From the NCBI GenBank assembly GCA_007116965.1, contig SKHJ01000022.1, forward strand, positions 1-19,303: a stretch of 19,303 bases of DNA, given 5' to 3'. Positions 1 through 6,780 of this stretch are shown here, one piece after another. The notes beneath the pieces are model-generated. The model was not told the origin of the DNA. It saw only the letters and a list, made by a program, of their open reading frames with translations, and made no database searches. The first letter of the stretch is position 1, and each line of letters begins with the position of its first letter. This DNA comes from Candidatus Kaiserbacteria bacterium. GTDB lineage: Bacteria > Patescibacteriota > Minisyncoccia > Phycocordibacterales > UBA918. The translations under genes and the position numbers were made by a program.

Positions 1-303
1 ACATATGTCTCAATCTGTACCCGTTCCTTATATGAGAACTGTGGTGCACACTTCTTGTTATGTTTCTTTTTCATATCCGATGACTATATCAGGGCGGGTG
101 AAGTCAAGACAGAATTTGCCCAAATGCATACAAAACCACATATCTACGCAACTGGACCTTTACCTACGGGTCTCCATTTGCGTGTCTCTTTGGCGCTACA
201 CCAGCGTTCGCGATGGTGCGTGCTAATGAAGACATTGAGATGTCGATTGTAAGGCAATTTGGTATGAATACATAAATCTCTCCTCATAAATATTTGTGTA
301 CTC
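1..303. other. Region without a recognisable gene
   Basis: I see no protein-coding signal here: the short open frames on both strands lack recognisable domains, an SD site or a plausible start. No tRNA, RNase P, tmRNA or SRP consensus stood out. The stretch runs directly into the hairpin at 304-333, so it may be a 3' untranslated region of a gene left of the window or a transcribed non-coding RNA. A weak promoter-like pair (TTGTAA at 247-252 and TACATA at 269-274, 16 nt apart) could serve the downstream acetyltransferase, but this is speculative. Confidence 0.4.
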
Positions 304-340
304 AAAGCAGGTTGCCTCACGGCAACCTGCTTTCGTTCTT
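304..340 (+). terminator. Perfect 13-bp hairpin with U-rich tail (terminator or attenuator)
   Basis: The arms AAAGCAGGTTGCC (304-316) and GGCAACCTGCTTT (321-333) are perfectly complementary around the 4-nt loop TCAC. TTTCGTTCTTT follows. This looks like an intrinsic terminator, yet no coding gene precedes it in the window. It lies 56 nt before the acetyltransferase start, so it could end an upstream transcript or act as an attenuator. Confidence 0.65.
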
Positions 341-341
341 T

Positions 342-357
342 GCTCACGCGTGTGAGC
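342..357 (+). other. Small stem-loop in the acetyltransferase leader
   Basis: GCTCAC (342-347) pairs with GTGAGC (352-357) around the loop GCGT. It lies between the 304-333 hairpin and the SD site of the next gene. Two tandem hairpins in a leader are compatible with a regulatory 5' untranslated region, but I recognise no known riboswitch motif. Confidence 0.35.
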
Positions 358-381
358 GAAGGTTCTTTGACAACTGGCACA

Positions 382-388
382 AAAGGAG
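382..388 (+). promoter_or_regulatory. Shine-Dalgarno site of the acetyltransferase
   Basis: AAAGGAG lies 7 nt before the ATG at 396. It decides the start: the open frame extends upstream to 294, but that part runs across both hairpins and has no SD site. Confidence 0.8.
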
Positions 389-395
389 TGACCTT

Positions 396-995
396 ATGCC
401 GGAACAACTACCAGAAACTATCTGGCGGCGCGGTACGTACATTTACCTACGCCCGATCACCAAGTCTGACCTACCTCTCTATCAGCAATGGATTAACGAT
501 CCAGAAAACACGCGCTTCCTAAAGATCGGACAACCGATGGGAATGGTGGCTGAGGAGAAGTGGTATGAGCGAGCGTCCAGCGGTGAGTCAAACCACTGCA
601 GTGTCGCTATCTGCCTCAACGACGGAACCCTTATTGGCAATACCAGTATCCAAATAGATCCACGCAACCAAAGTGCGGTTACTGGCACTCTGATCGGACC
701 AGATGAACACAAAGGGAAGGGGTACGCGACCGACGCGAAAATGCTAATACTTGACTACGCCTTCAATTGGCTCGGACTGCGTAAGGTCACCTCAAAGATC
801 TTGGCAATCAATGACCGCAGTCAAAAGTACGCCGCCCGGTGCGGCTACCGCCTGATGGCTCGCCTTGAGCAAGAGCACTGCCGTGATGGTGTGTGGATCG
901 ACGAGTTGCAGTTCGTGGTCTTCGCTGAGGAGTGGCGACCACTGTGGGAACTATACCGCCGTGACCCGGACGAGTTTTTGGCTCGTCGGAACTAG
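396..995 (+). CDS. GNAT family N-acetyltransferase (RimJ/RimL-like)
   Basis: This 199-residue protein is predicted to transfer an acetyl group from acetyl-CoA to an amine on a protein N-terminus or small molecule in the cytosol. The substrate cannot be read from the sequence. The N-terminal half has the RimJ-type pattern, with a YLRP strand followed by a helix ending in WINDPENTRFL. The acetyl-CoA pyrophosphate loop is visible as H105-K-G-K-G-Y-A111, matching the Q/R-x-x-G-x-G/A motif, and is followed by the usual helix. A late N-D-R-S-Q-K-Y-A-A-R-C-G-Y stretch is the typical GNAT C-terminal helix and strand. The length suits a single-domain enzyme. The start at 396 is set by a good SD site. 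The frameshifted ABC transporter lies 73 nt downstream with no U-tailed terminator between them, so they may be co-transcribed. Family call firm, substrate unknown. Confidence 0.88.
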   Translation: MPEQLPETIWRRGTYIYLRPITKSDLPLYQQWINDPENTRFLKIGQPMGMVAEEKWYERASSGESNHCSVAICLNDGTLIGNTSIQIDPRNQSAVTGTLIGPDEHKGKGYATDAKMLILDYAFNWLGLRKVTSKILAINDRSQKYAARCGYRLMARLEQEHCRDGVWIDELQFVVFAEEWRPLWELYRRDPDEFLARRN

Positions 996-1008
996 AAAAC
1001 GGCCTTGC

Positions 1009-1033
1009 CCGGCGCGCACTGCGTGCGCGCCGG
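1009..1033 (+). other. GC-rich 11-bp stem-loop between acetyltransferase and ABC gene
   Basis: CCGGCGCGCAC (1009-1019) is perfectly complementary to GTGCGCGCCGG (1023-1033), with loop TGC. No T-run follows, so it is not a standard intrinsic terminator. It may stabilise the mRNA or cause partial attenuation. It shares the CCGGCGCGC core with the terminator after the ABC gene. Confidence 0.6.
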
Positions 1034-1056
1034 ACTAAGACTCTCACTCAACCAAC

Positions 1057-1063
1057 AGGAGGG
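1057..1063 (+). promoter_or_regulatory. Shine-Dalgarno site of the ABC transporter
   Basis: AGGAGGG lies 5 nt before the ATG at 1069. It is a near-ideal SD site, in contrast to the SD-less starts of the genes from 3014 to 18358. Confidence 0.8.
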
Positions 1064-1068
1064 AACCG

Positions 1069-2631
1069 ATGTTCCAACTTCTCAACGAACGGGTCCAACG
1101 GCAGCTACACCCGAGCTTGCGCTTCATCTGGTACGACCTAATGAACGAGGACGCACGGCGCTATGCCATCTACACAGCACTGGTTGTCTTGGCAGGCTCA
1201 GCCGCTGCCATCATCGCGCCGTATGGTCTCGGTTTGATCATAGACGGCGTAAGTCAGAGCGACTGGAACATATTCCTGTTCGGTCTTGGCTTTTTCGTCA
1301 TCGTTCGCTGGCTCGATGACCGTTTGCACAAAAAGCGGCTCGAATTGCGTGAAAGTGTCTTCCAGCAAAACTACTGGCACATCCCACAATACTTGAGTTG
1401 GTTGTTTATGCGACAACCACTCGGGGCGTACATCAATACCGACGATGCACTCGACGGTGGTGGCGTAGAGTCTGTGCGAGATAAAGTCTGGAATGTGGTC
1501 AACACCACACTCTTGTCGATCGTACCCAACTACAGGTTTGTGCTCTTTGGACTCTTGGCGTGCTTCTACGTCAACTGGCAGCTCGGCCTCATCGCTCTTG
1601 CCTACATCGTAGTCGAGGGCTGGTGGGGTCACCGCGACAGCCGCTACTTCTCGCAAGAGATGCAGCCGATCGGTGAGGAGTTACGTCGCTACGAGAAACA
1701 GGTGAGGGCTTGGTGGGACGCTATCGCGCTCATTAAAAGCAATGGGGTGGAGAAGCGCATCTTCCAAGCTGTCCACGACGATGTACAAACGACCCTGAAG
1801 CGAGATGCCGCTCTGTGCCAAGACTGGTACCCTAAGGCCTTGCTGCGGCGGCGGCACTTCGACCTCGCCGTCTCAACTGGACTATACAGCTGGGCCAGCT
1901 ATCTAGTCTTCGAGGGTGAACTCGCGGTCAGTAGCTTTGTGCTGTTGTTCTTCTCGTTTATGCGTATTGTCGAGTCTCTACAACTGATTGCCGACGTGCA
2001 ACGAGAAGTGATTCGCGAACTCTCCAAGATCGAGCCGTACCGAGCCAAGCTCGTCCGACCAACTCTCATCCCGTACGACGGCGGTGATGAGTTTACCGAA
2101 CGTGAGATCGATATCGAGTTCTGCAATGTGTCGCTTGCGCTCGGCACCAACGGTGCTAAGCGGCAAGTCTTGCGTGACGTCTCGTTTGCCATCAAGTCAG
2201 GTGAACGGGTCGGTATCGTCGGACCAAGTGGTGCGGGGAAGACGCAACTGATCAACCTGATCCAGCGCGTTTACAATCCAGACACTGGATCGATCTGGGT
2301 CGGCACAACGTACTTGAAGCTGGTTGCCCCGCAGTCGTGGCTCGCCCACGTCGGTTACGTACCGCAAGACGCTACCGTCTTCGATACCAGCGTGCGTGAG
2401 AACGTGCGCTTCGGTGTACAGTTATTGCCACCGGCTGGTAGCGACGACGACTTGGTCTTCGAGTCTCTGCGGCGAGCCGGACTAGATCTCTCTGGTCGCT
2501 TGACGGAAGGCCTTGATACTGAGGTCGGCAGCAAAGGGTTGCGGCTCTCTGGTGGAGAACGCCAGCGCCTGATGATCGCGCAATCTACAAAGTCTTGCGC
2601 TGTGAACAAGCTGGCAGACCACCGCTCGTGA
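1069..2631 (+). pseudogene. ABC exporter, N-terminal part: membrane domain plus first half of ATPase (frameshifted)
   Basis: This is the larger piece of an ABC exporter half-transporter, which would normally dimerise in the membrane and use ATP to export lipid, peptide or drug. The first roughly 320 residues form the membrane domain, with hydrophobic segments near residues 33-57, 62-78, 155-190 and 275-305. The ATPase domain begins near residue 345. It has Walker A G385-P-S-G-A-G-K-T392, Q-loop Q433 in GYVPQD, and signature L493-S-G-G-E-R-Q499. After Q505 the frame is lost: 15 unrelated residues follow, then TGA at 2629-2631. Walker B, D-loop and H-loop lie in another frame at 2595-2906, so this piece alone should not hydrolyse ATP. 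Together the pieces give about 613 residues, normal for the family. Cause: real mutation or sequence error. Substrate unknown. Confidence 0.85.
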
Positions 2632-2906
2632 TTGCTGACGAGGCCACCTCGGCGCTCGACTCCATCTCGGAGGCGCACGTCTTGGATAGTCTCTACGCAG
2701 CGCTACCGGCAGGTACGACGATGCTGATGATCGCGCATCGTCTCTCCTCGCTGTATGGGTGCGACAAGGTACTGATGGTGCGACCGCTTGAGCGATGCGC
2801 ACCAGACGTGCCGCAAGTCACTCTGCTCTCGTCACTACAGGAGCTCTACGCCAGTGAACCACTCTTTCGGGAGATGGCTGACTCGCAGGGGTTTGTGCCA
2901 CGTTGA
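2595..2906 (+). pseudogene. ABC exporter, C-terminal part of ATPase domain (frameshifted continuation)
   Basis: This piece continues the ABC ATPase in the -1 frame relative to 1069-2631. The frame is open from at least 2580, where it reads AIYKVLR before the TTG at 2595. It carries Walker B with catalytic Glu and D-loop in LVIADEATSALD, then the H-loop histidine in MIAHRLSSL, and ends with a normal ABC tail. There is no SD site or credible independent start at 2595, so separate translation is unlikely. If one base, or one copy of a GCAA unit, were restored near 2582, the protein would read MIAQ-AIYKVLR across the junction, as expected between the signature helix and Walker B. The intrinsic terminator at 2917 follows closely. 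Confidence 0.82.
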
Positions 2907-2916
2907 CTGTTCTTTC

Positions 2917-2950
2917 AAGTCCGGCGCGCTAGCGCGCCGGACTTTTCTTT
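2917..2950 (+). terminator. Intrinsic terminator after the ABC transporter
   Basis: AAGTCCGGCGCGCT (2917-2930) and AGCGCGCCGGACTT (2931-2944) form a perfect 28-nt palindrome, followed by TTCTTT. Fold-back needs a few central bases as a loop. It sits 10 nt after the ABC stop and closes the first transcription unit. Confidence 0.88.
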
Positions 2951-2994
2951 TGACTTGTGCCAAGCACCACCCCAAACGAATCTGGTCACACCTG

Positions 2995-3003
2995 TGGTAT
3001 AGT
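2995..3003 (+). promoter_or_regulatory. Extended -10 promoter for the helicase gene
   Basis: TGG-TATAGT (2995-3003) is an extended -10 element 10 nt before the ATG at 3014. I see no convincing -35 hexamer at normal spacing. Transcription would start about 3-4 nt before the ATG, leaving essentially no leader, which fits the lack of an SD site. Confidence 0.6.
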
Positions 3004-3013
3004 GTCACGCGAA

Positions 3014-4969
3014 ATGAGCACTCCTTCGTATCTCAACGACCTCAACCCCCAACAGCAAGCGGCGGCCCTACACACCGAAGGACCACTGCTAGTCTTAGCT
3101 GGAGCCGGCTCCGGCAAGACGCGGGTCATCACCCACCGCATCGTTCACCTAGTACACCAAGGTATCCCGCCACACCGTATCTTAGCTGTCACTTTTACCA
3201 ATAAGGCTGCCACCGAGATGCGTGAGCGCGCGGTGGCGTTACTGCAAGCCTACCCGCCAAGCGAGCGTTCGGTGATCGACAGTCAACCCTTGGTCAGCAC
3301 GTTCCACGCTCTTGGCGTGCGTATCTTGCGTGAATTTCACCAGCTACTCCAGCTACGTAAACACTTCACCATCTACGACCGCGCAGACAGTTTACGTGCG
3401 GTGAAACAAGCCCTCGAACGTCACGATCTTAACCCGAAAGAATTCGAACCAAAAAAGATCCTCGGTCGCATCTCCCGCGCCAAAGGTGACGCCGTTAGTC
3501 CTCAACAGCTCCGTGAAACTGCTGAGAGTCACTTGGCGGAAGTCACTGCCCAAGTCTTTACTACGTACGAAGATATCTTACAACAAGAGCAGGCACTGGA
3601 CTTTGATGACCTCTTGGTCAAGACCTGGCAGTTGTTACGCGACCACGAGTCGGTCCGCACACAACTACAACAACGCTGGCGTTATGTGCATATTGATGAA
3701 TACCAAGACACCAACACCGTGCAGCTGCGCATTGCCGAGCTACTATGTGGTGAACATCGCAACCTCTGTGTGGTTGGTGATATTGATCAGAACATCTACT
3801 CGTGGCGCGGGGCTGACATTCAAAACGTCTTACAATTCGAAAAATTGTTTCCTGGCACCACCACCATCTGGCTGGAGGAGAACTATCGCTCCACCCAAAC
3901 CATCATCGCGGCCAGCAATGACATCATCAGTAAGAACCAGAACCGTGTCCCGAAGACTGTCTTCACCAACAACCCTGAAGGTGAACCCATCTCGCTCTAC
4001 CCAGCCATGACCGGTACCGACGAGGCTGTCTACGTGGCTGAGACAGCTGGCCAGCTTATTCGTGATGGTATTCGCCCGAGCGACATCGCCGTTCTCTACC
4101 GGACCAACTTTCAGTCGCGAGCGCTTGAGGAAGCTATGCTGCATGCTGAACTGCCATACCAACTACTCGGCACTAGATTCTTCGATCGTAGCGAAGTAAA
4201 GGATGTGTTGTCATACCTCCGCTTGGCGCTCAATCCAGACAGTATCGCCGACTTAGCTCGCATTGCTAATAAGCCAACTCGCGGTTTGGGTAAGGTGACT
4301 GTCTTAAAGCTGATCGAAGGTAAGCGCGAGGAGATGGCACCCGTAACCACTCGTAAAGTTGAGCTCTTCGAACAGATTATCAGTGACATACGCGACCAGC
4401 TGCATACTCACAGTATCAGTGAGACCATTACCTTCATCATCACCCGCAGTGGTCTCGAGCAGCTGTACAAGCAAGAGGGAACTGAGGAAGCGCTCTCCCG
4501 ACTGGAAAATATGCGCGAGCTGGTCAGCTTTGCCAGTCGCTTCAACGAACTCGACCCAGACGTAGCGGCGACGACGCTACTTGAAACCGTCGCCCTGCAA
4601 AGCGACCAAGACGAGCTCACTAACGCCGAGGAGCGCGATGCGATTCGCCTGATGACCGTGCACGCGGCTAAAGGGTTGGAGTTTCCGTACGTGTTCATTT
4701 GCGGATTGGAGGAGGGACTCTTCCCGCACGAACGACTCGACGATCGTGGGGTCGACCACGAAGAGGAACGACGCCTCTTTTACGTCGCCCTGACCCGGGC
4801 GGAGAAAAAAGTGTACCTTAGCTACGCTCACCTACGGACTATCTTCGGTAGTCAACGCGTCAACGTACCGTCGTCATTCCTCGACGACATCAGTCGTGAC
4901 TACATCGAGGTCGAAGGCCCGGCTGACGGCAATAGTTCTGGTTACGAGACGACGGTCTACCTCGACTAG
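3014..4969 (+). CDS. pcrA: ATP-dependent DNA helicase, PcrA/UvrD type (superfamily 1A)
   Basis: This 651-residue enzyme should unwind DNA in the 3'-5' direction during excision repair, replication restart and removal of RecA filaments. The SF1 motifs appear in order: Walker A A29-G-A-G-S-G-K-T36; motif II I227-D-E-Y-Q-D232; motif III G255-D-I-D-Q-N-I-Y-S-W-R-G266; the ENYRST motif; motif V in TVHAAKGLEF; motif VI in RRLFYVALTRA. The NPQQQAA stretch near the N-terminus is the Q-motif. The protein ends soon after motif VI, so the C-terminal tail seen in longer PcrA/UvrD proteins is reduced. The frame is open back to 2957, but ATG 3014 is preferred: it follows the -10 box at 2998 and is the first residue matching the family. 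The rsmA gene follows after 31 nt. PcrA and UvrD cannot be separated from sequence alone. Confidence 0.93.
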   Translation: MSTPSYLNDLNPQQQAAALHTEGPLLVLAGAGSGKTRVITHRIVHLVHQGIPPHRILAVTFTNKAATEMRERAVALLQAYPPSERSVIDSQPLVSTFHALGVRILREFHQLLQLRKHFTIYDRADSLRAVKQALERHDLNPKEFEPKKILGRISRAKGDAVSPQQLRETAESHLAEVTAQVFTTYEDILQQEQALDFDDLLVKTWQLLRDHESVRTQLQQRWRYVHIDEYQDTNTVQLRIAELLCGEHRNLCVVGDIDQNIYSWRGADIQNVLQFEKLFPGTTTIWLEENYRSTQTIIAASNDIISKNQNRVPKTVFTNNPEGEPISLYPAMTGTDEAVYVAETAGQLIRDGIRPSDIAVLYRTNFQSRALEEAMLHAELPYQLLGTRFFDRSEVKDVLSYLRLALNPDSIADLARIANKPTRGLGKVTVLKLIEGKREEMAPVTTRKVELFEQIISDIRDQLHTHSISETITFIITRSGLEQLYKQEGTEEALSRLENMRELVSFASRFNELDPDVAATTLLETVALQSDQDELTNAEERDAIRLMTVHAAKGLEFPYVFICGLEEGLFPHERLDDRGVDHEEERRLFYVALTRAEKKVYLSYAHLRTIFGSQRVNVPSSFLDDISRDYIEVEGPADGNSSGYETTVYLD

Positions 4970-4976
4970 CAGGCGT

Positions 4977-4991
4977 GGGTAGGGTAGGGTA
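4977..4991 (+). repeat. Triple GGGTA repeat between helicase and rsmA
   Basis: Three tandem GGGTA units fill half of the 31-nt gap before the rsmA start. With the nearby GG at 4972-4973 they could form a weak G-quadruplex in DNA or mRNA. The position, 10-24 nt before the ATG, is where a ribosome would load. Function unknown. Confidence 0.5.
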
Positions 4992-5000
4992 CTACATACT

Positions 5001-5813
5001 ATGAGTGATGACCCTTTCTACGTATCGGCCAAGAAGTCACTTGGCCAACATTTTCTTAACAGTCCAGTGGTACCCAGGTGGCTTTGTGAGGCCGCCCATC
5101 TGACTGCGGGTGAGACCGTACTCGAAATCGGGCCCGGCACCGGCGTACTGACCGCCGAACTCTTGGCGCGCGGAGCGGTCGTGCACGCCGTTGAGACCGA
5201 TGAGCGCAGTTGTGAGGTCTTGGCTCGACGTTTTACAAGCGAGATTGCCGCCAAACAACTCTACGTTCACCACCACGACATCCGTCACGACCTACCAGAG
5301 CTAATAAACCACCTCGGGCAATATAAAATAGTAGCCAATATACCCTACTATCTCAGTGGCTATATCCTTCGTCTGTGTCTCACTCATCCCAAACACCCCA
5401 GCAGTATGACGCTCCTGATGCAGAAAGAGGTAGTCGAGCGTATTACCCGGGAACCCAAGACCTCACTACTACAGCTTTCGGTCAACGTCTTTGGTGCTAC
5501 TCGCTACGTCCGCACCGTGAAGCCAGGCCACTTTAATCCGCCGCCGCGGGTCGATTCGGCCATCATACATATATATAGTATCAACCACGAGCAGTTACCT
5601 TTAGCCCAACACGATACCTTCTTTCAGTTACTCCACGTTGGCTTTGCCCACAAGCGCAAGCAATTACAAAGCAATTTACGTCGCCAGTACGATAGCGCGA
5701 CACTAGAAAATGCTTTTGGCGTTTGTAAAATTGCACCGACGATTCGCGCTGAGGAGGTATCGTTAGCTACCTGGCTACACCTACACCATCTACTGACTAC
5801 TCCCAATACGTAA
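5001..5813 (+). CDS. rsmA: 16S rRNA (adenine1518-N6/adenine1519-N6)-dimethyltransferase
   Basis: RsmA (KsgA) uses S-adenosylmethionine to dimethylate two adjacent adenines in the 3' terminal hairpin of 16S rRNA, a late checkpoint of small-subunit assembly. The 270 residues match the usual length. Visible motifs are the N-terminal KKSLGQHFL signature, the SAM-binding loop E42-I-G-P-G-T-G48, the acidic E in HAVETDE that contacts the ribose, and the catalytic N113-I-P-Y-Y117, followed by an FNPPPRVDSA stretch typical of the family. The C-terminal helical domain is complete. The start at 5001 has no SD site; CT directly precedes the ATG, as at six other starts in this window. It sits 31 nt behind the helicase and probably shares its transcript. 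The next gene is 67 nt away with its own promoter. Confidence 0.96.
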   Translation: MSDDPFYVSAKKSLGQHFLNSPVVPRWLCEAAHLTAGETVLEIGPGTGVLTAELLARGAVVHAVETDERSCEVLARRFTSEIAAKQLYVHHHDIRHDLPELINHLGQYKIVANIPYYLSGYILRLCLTHPKHPSSMTLLMQKEVVERITREPKTSLLQLSVNVFGATRYVRTVKPGHFNPPPRVDSAIIHIYSINHEQLPLAQHDTFFQLLHVGFAHKRKQLQSNLRRQYDSATLENAFGVCKIAPTIRAEEVSLATWLHLHHLLTTPNT

Positions 5814-5842
5814 ATCTGGGCTATGAGTTATACACGGCTAGT

Positions 5843-5858
5843 GGGGGCAGGGGGGTGG
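5843..5858 (+). other. G-rich tract upstream of the secretion operon promoter
   Basis: The runs GGGGG (5843-5847), GGGGGG (5850-5855) and GG (5857-5858) lie just upstream of the TATATT box at 5866, where a -35 element would be expected. No TTGACA-like hexamer is present, so the G-tract may replace it as a structural or protein-binding element. Confidence 0.4.
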
Positions 5859-5862
5859 TAAT

Positions 5863-5871
5863 TGCTATATT
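5863..5871 (+). promoter_or_regulatory. Extended -10 promoter of the T4SS-like operon
   Basis: TGC-TATATT (5863-5871) is a good extended -10 element ending 9 nt before the ATG at 5881. It lies in the 67-nt gap after rsmA and is the likely main promoter of the 5881-18358 gene run. The predicted mRNA has a leader of only about 2-3 nt. Confidence 0.62.
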
Positions 5872-5880
5872 ATAGAGCAT

Positions 5881-6774
5881 ATGCAGAGCAAAATGTCCCC
5901 AAATGTCTTTTTTGCCCTGATCATTGGTAGTGCCATGGTGTTGGGTGTGGTGGTTTTTAACAATCTTTCGCAATTCCTGCCCCAACGAGCGAGTAATGAT
6001 CAGCCGACATTCGGAAATCTGCGTGAGCCAGTCGCGGTAGCAATGACAGACGGCACACCAGATTGGCAATTCACCCTGACCAATGAACGTGTGGCTGCTG
6101 CTGAGTTACAAACAACCATCAGTAGCGAATTCCAACCACCCGAGACCTTAGTCGGGCAGTTTGGTATTGATTTGTTTACCCTTTTAATCGAGAGTGGTTC
6201 ACAACCTGATCTTGATATCGCTGCTCACGACGCACAAATGGACGCTTTGGTTACCCGATATACTGAGAAAACATTACCTTCAGTCTATACTTCTGAGGAC
6301 ATTCGGATTATTCCGCGCGGAAACGAAAGTGCGATCAGAAACTATTTGAACGAAGCAGCAACAATATTTATTGCCAACAACCCTGTAAGTGACTACTTGA
6401 TCCCCGAGTTGTTTAGTCGTGTTATTGAATTTGCTGATGAAGATGCTCGGCAAGAATTGCTACGTTTGGCAGACCAATACCAAATAATCCGAGATCAATA
6501 TTTAAACATATCTGTGCCCGCTGAGATTGCCGAAGGTCACTTAGCTCTTATTAATGCTATTAACTTACTTCAGCACGATCTGGTCAACATAGCTAACTTC
6601 AAAGCCGATAGCCTACCTGGCTATGTTGGTATACTTCGTTACAACGATAACAGCCTTGGTTTGACCCGCGCAATGCAAAATCTTGGTATTGAGGTTTTAC
6701 GATACCAACGACTATTTGATTTTGATGTTGATGATGCATTATTATTTGTTGCAGCATTACCGCAAGTTAATTAA
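5881..6774 (+). CDS. Membrane-anchored protein of unknown function, first gene of the T4SS-like operon
   Basis: I do not recognise this 297-residue protein. It has a short N-terminal tail, one hydrophobic segment at about residues 9-26, then a long hydrophilic and mostly helical portion, so most of it probably lies outside the membrane with the N-terminus anchored. There are no cysteines, catalytic motifs or lipobox in view. A second in-frame ATG at residue 5 (5893) could be the true start, but 5881 fits the -10 box at 5866. The next gene begins 6 nt after its stop, which suggests co-expression. Its position at the head of a VirB6/PrgI/VirB4 cluster suggests an envelope part of the machine, perhaps in the place of VirB8 or an assembly factor; this is only inference. 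Confidence 0.75.
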   Translation: MQSKMSPNVFFALIIGSAMVLGVVVFNNLSQFLPQRASNDQPTFGNLREPVAVAMTDGTPDWQFTLTNERVAAAELQTTISSEFQPPETLVGQFGIDLFTLLIESGSQPDLDIAAHDAQMDALVTRYTEKTLPSVYTSEDIRIIPRGNESAIRNYLNEAATIFIANNPVSDYLIPELFSRVIEFADEDARQELLRLADQYQIIRDQYLNISVPAEIAEGHLALINAINLLQHDLVNIANFKADSLPGYVGILRYNDNSLGLTRAMQNLGIEVLRYQRLFDFDVDDALLFVAALPQVN

Positions 6775-6780
6775 CAACGT

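Noticed and set aside
1198..1656. 152-codon open frame on the minus strand inside the ABC gene
   Set aside because: It overlaps the well-supported membrane domain, has no SD site and no recognisable motif; it is a coding shadow.
2565..2600. Programmed -1 ribosomal frameshift in the ABC gene
   Set aside because: No X-XXY-YYZ slippery heptamer or strong downstream structure is visible at the junction, and a lost base or GCAA unit explains the shift more simply.
1069..2906. Alternative genetic code (TGA as Gly) joining the ABC pieces
   Set aside because: The pieces are in different frames, so reading through the TGA at 2629 would not join them; other genes end in TGA at the expected place (2904-2906, 18356-18358).
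3440..3450. Minus-strand GGTTCGAATTC resembling a tRNA T-loop
   Set aside because: It lies inside the conserved helicase coding sequence and no acceptor, anticodon or D-arm can be formed around it.
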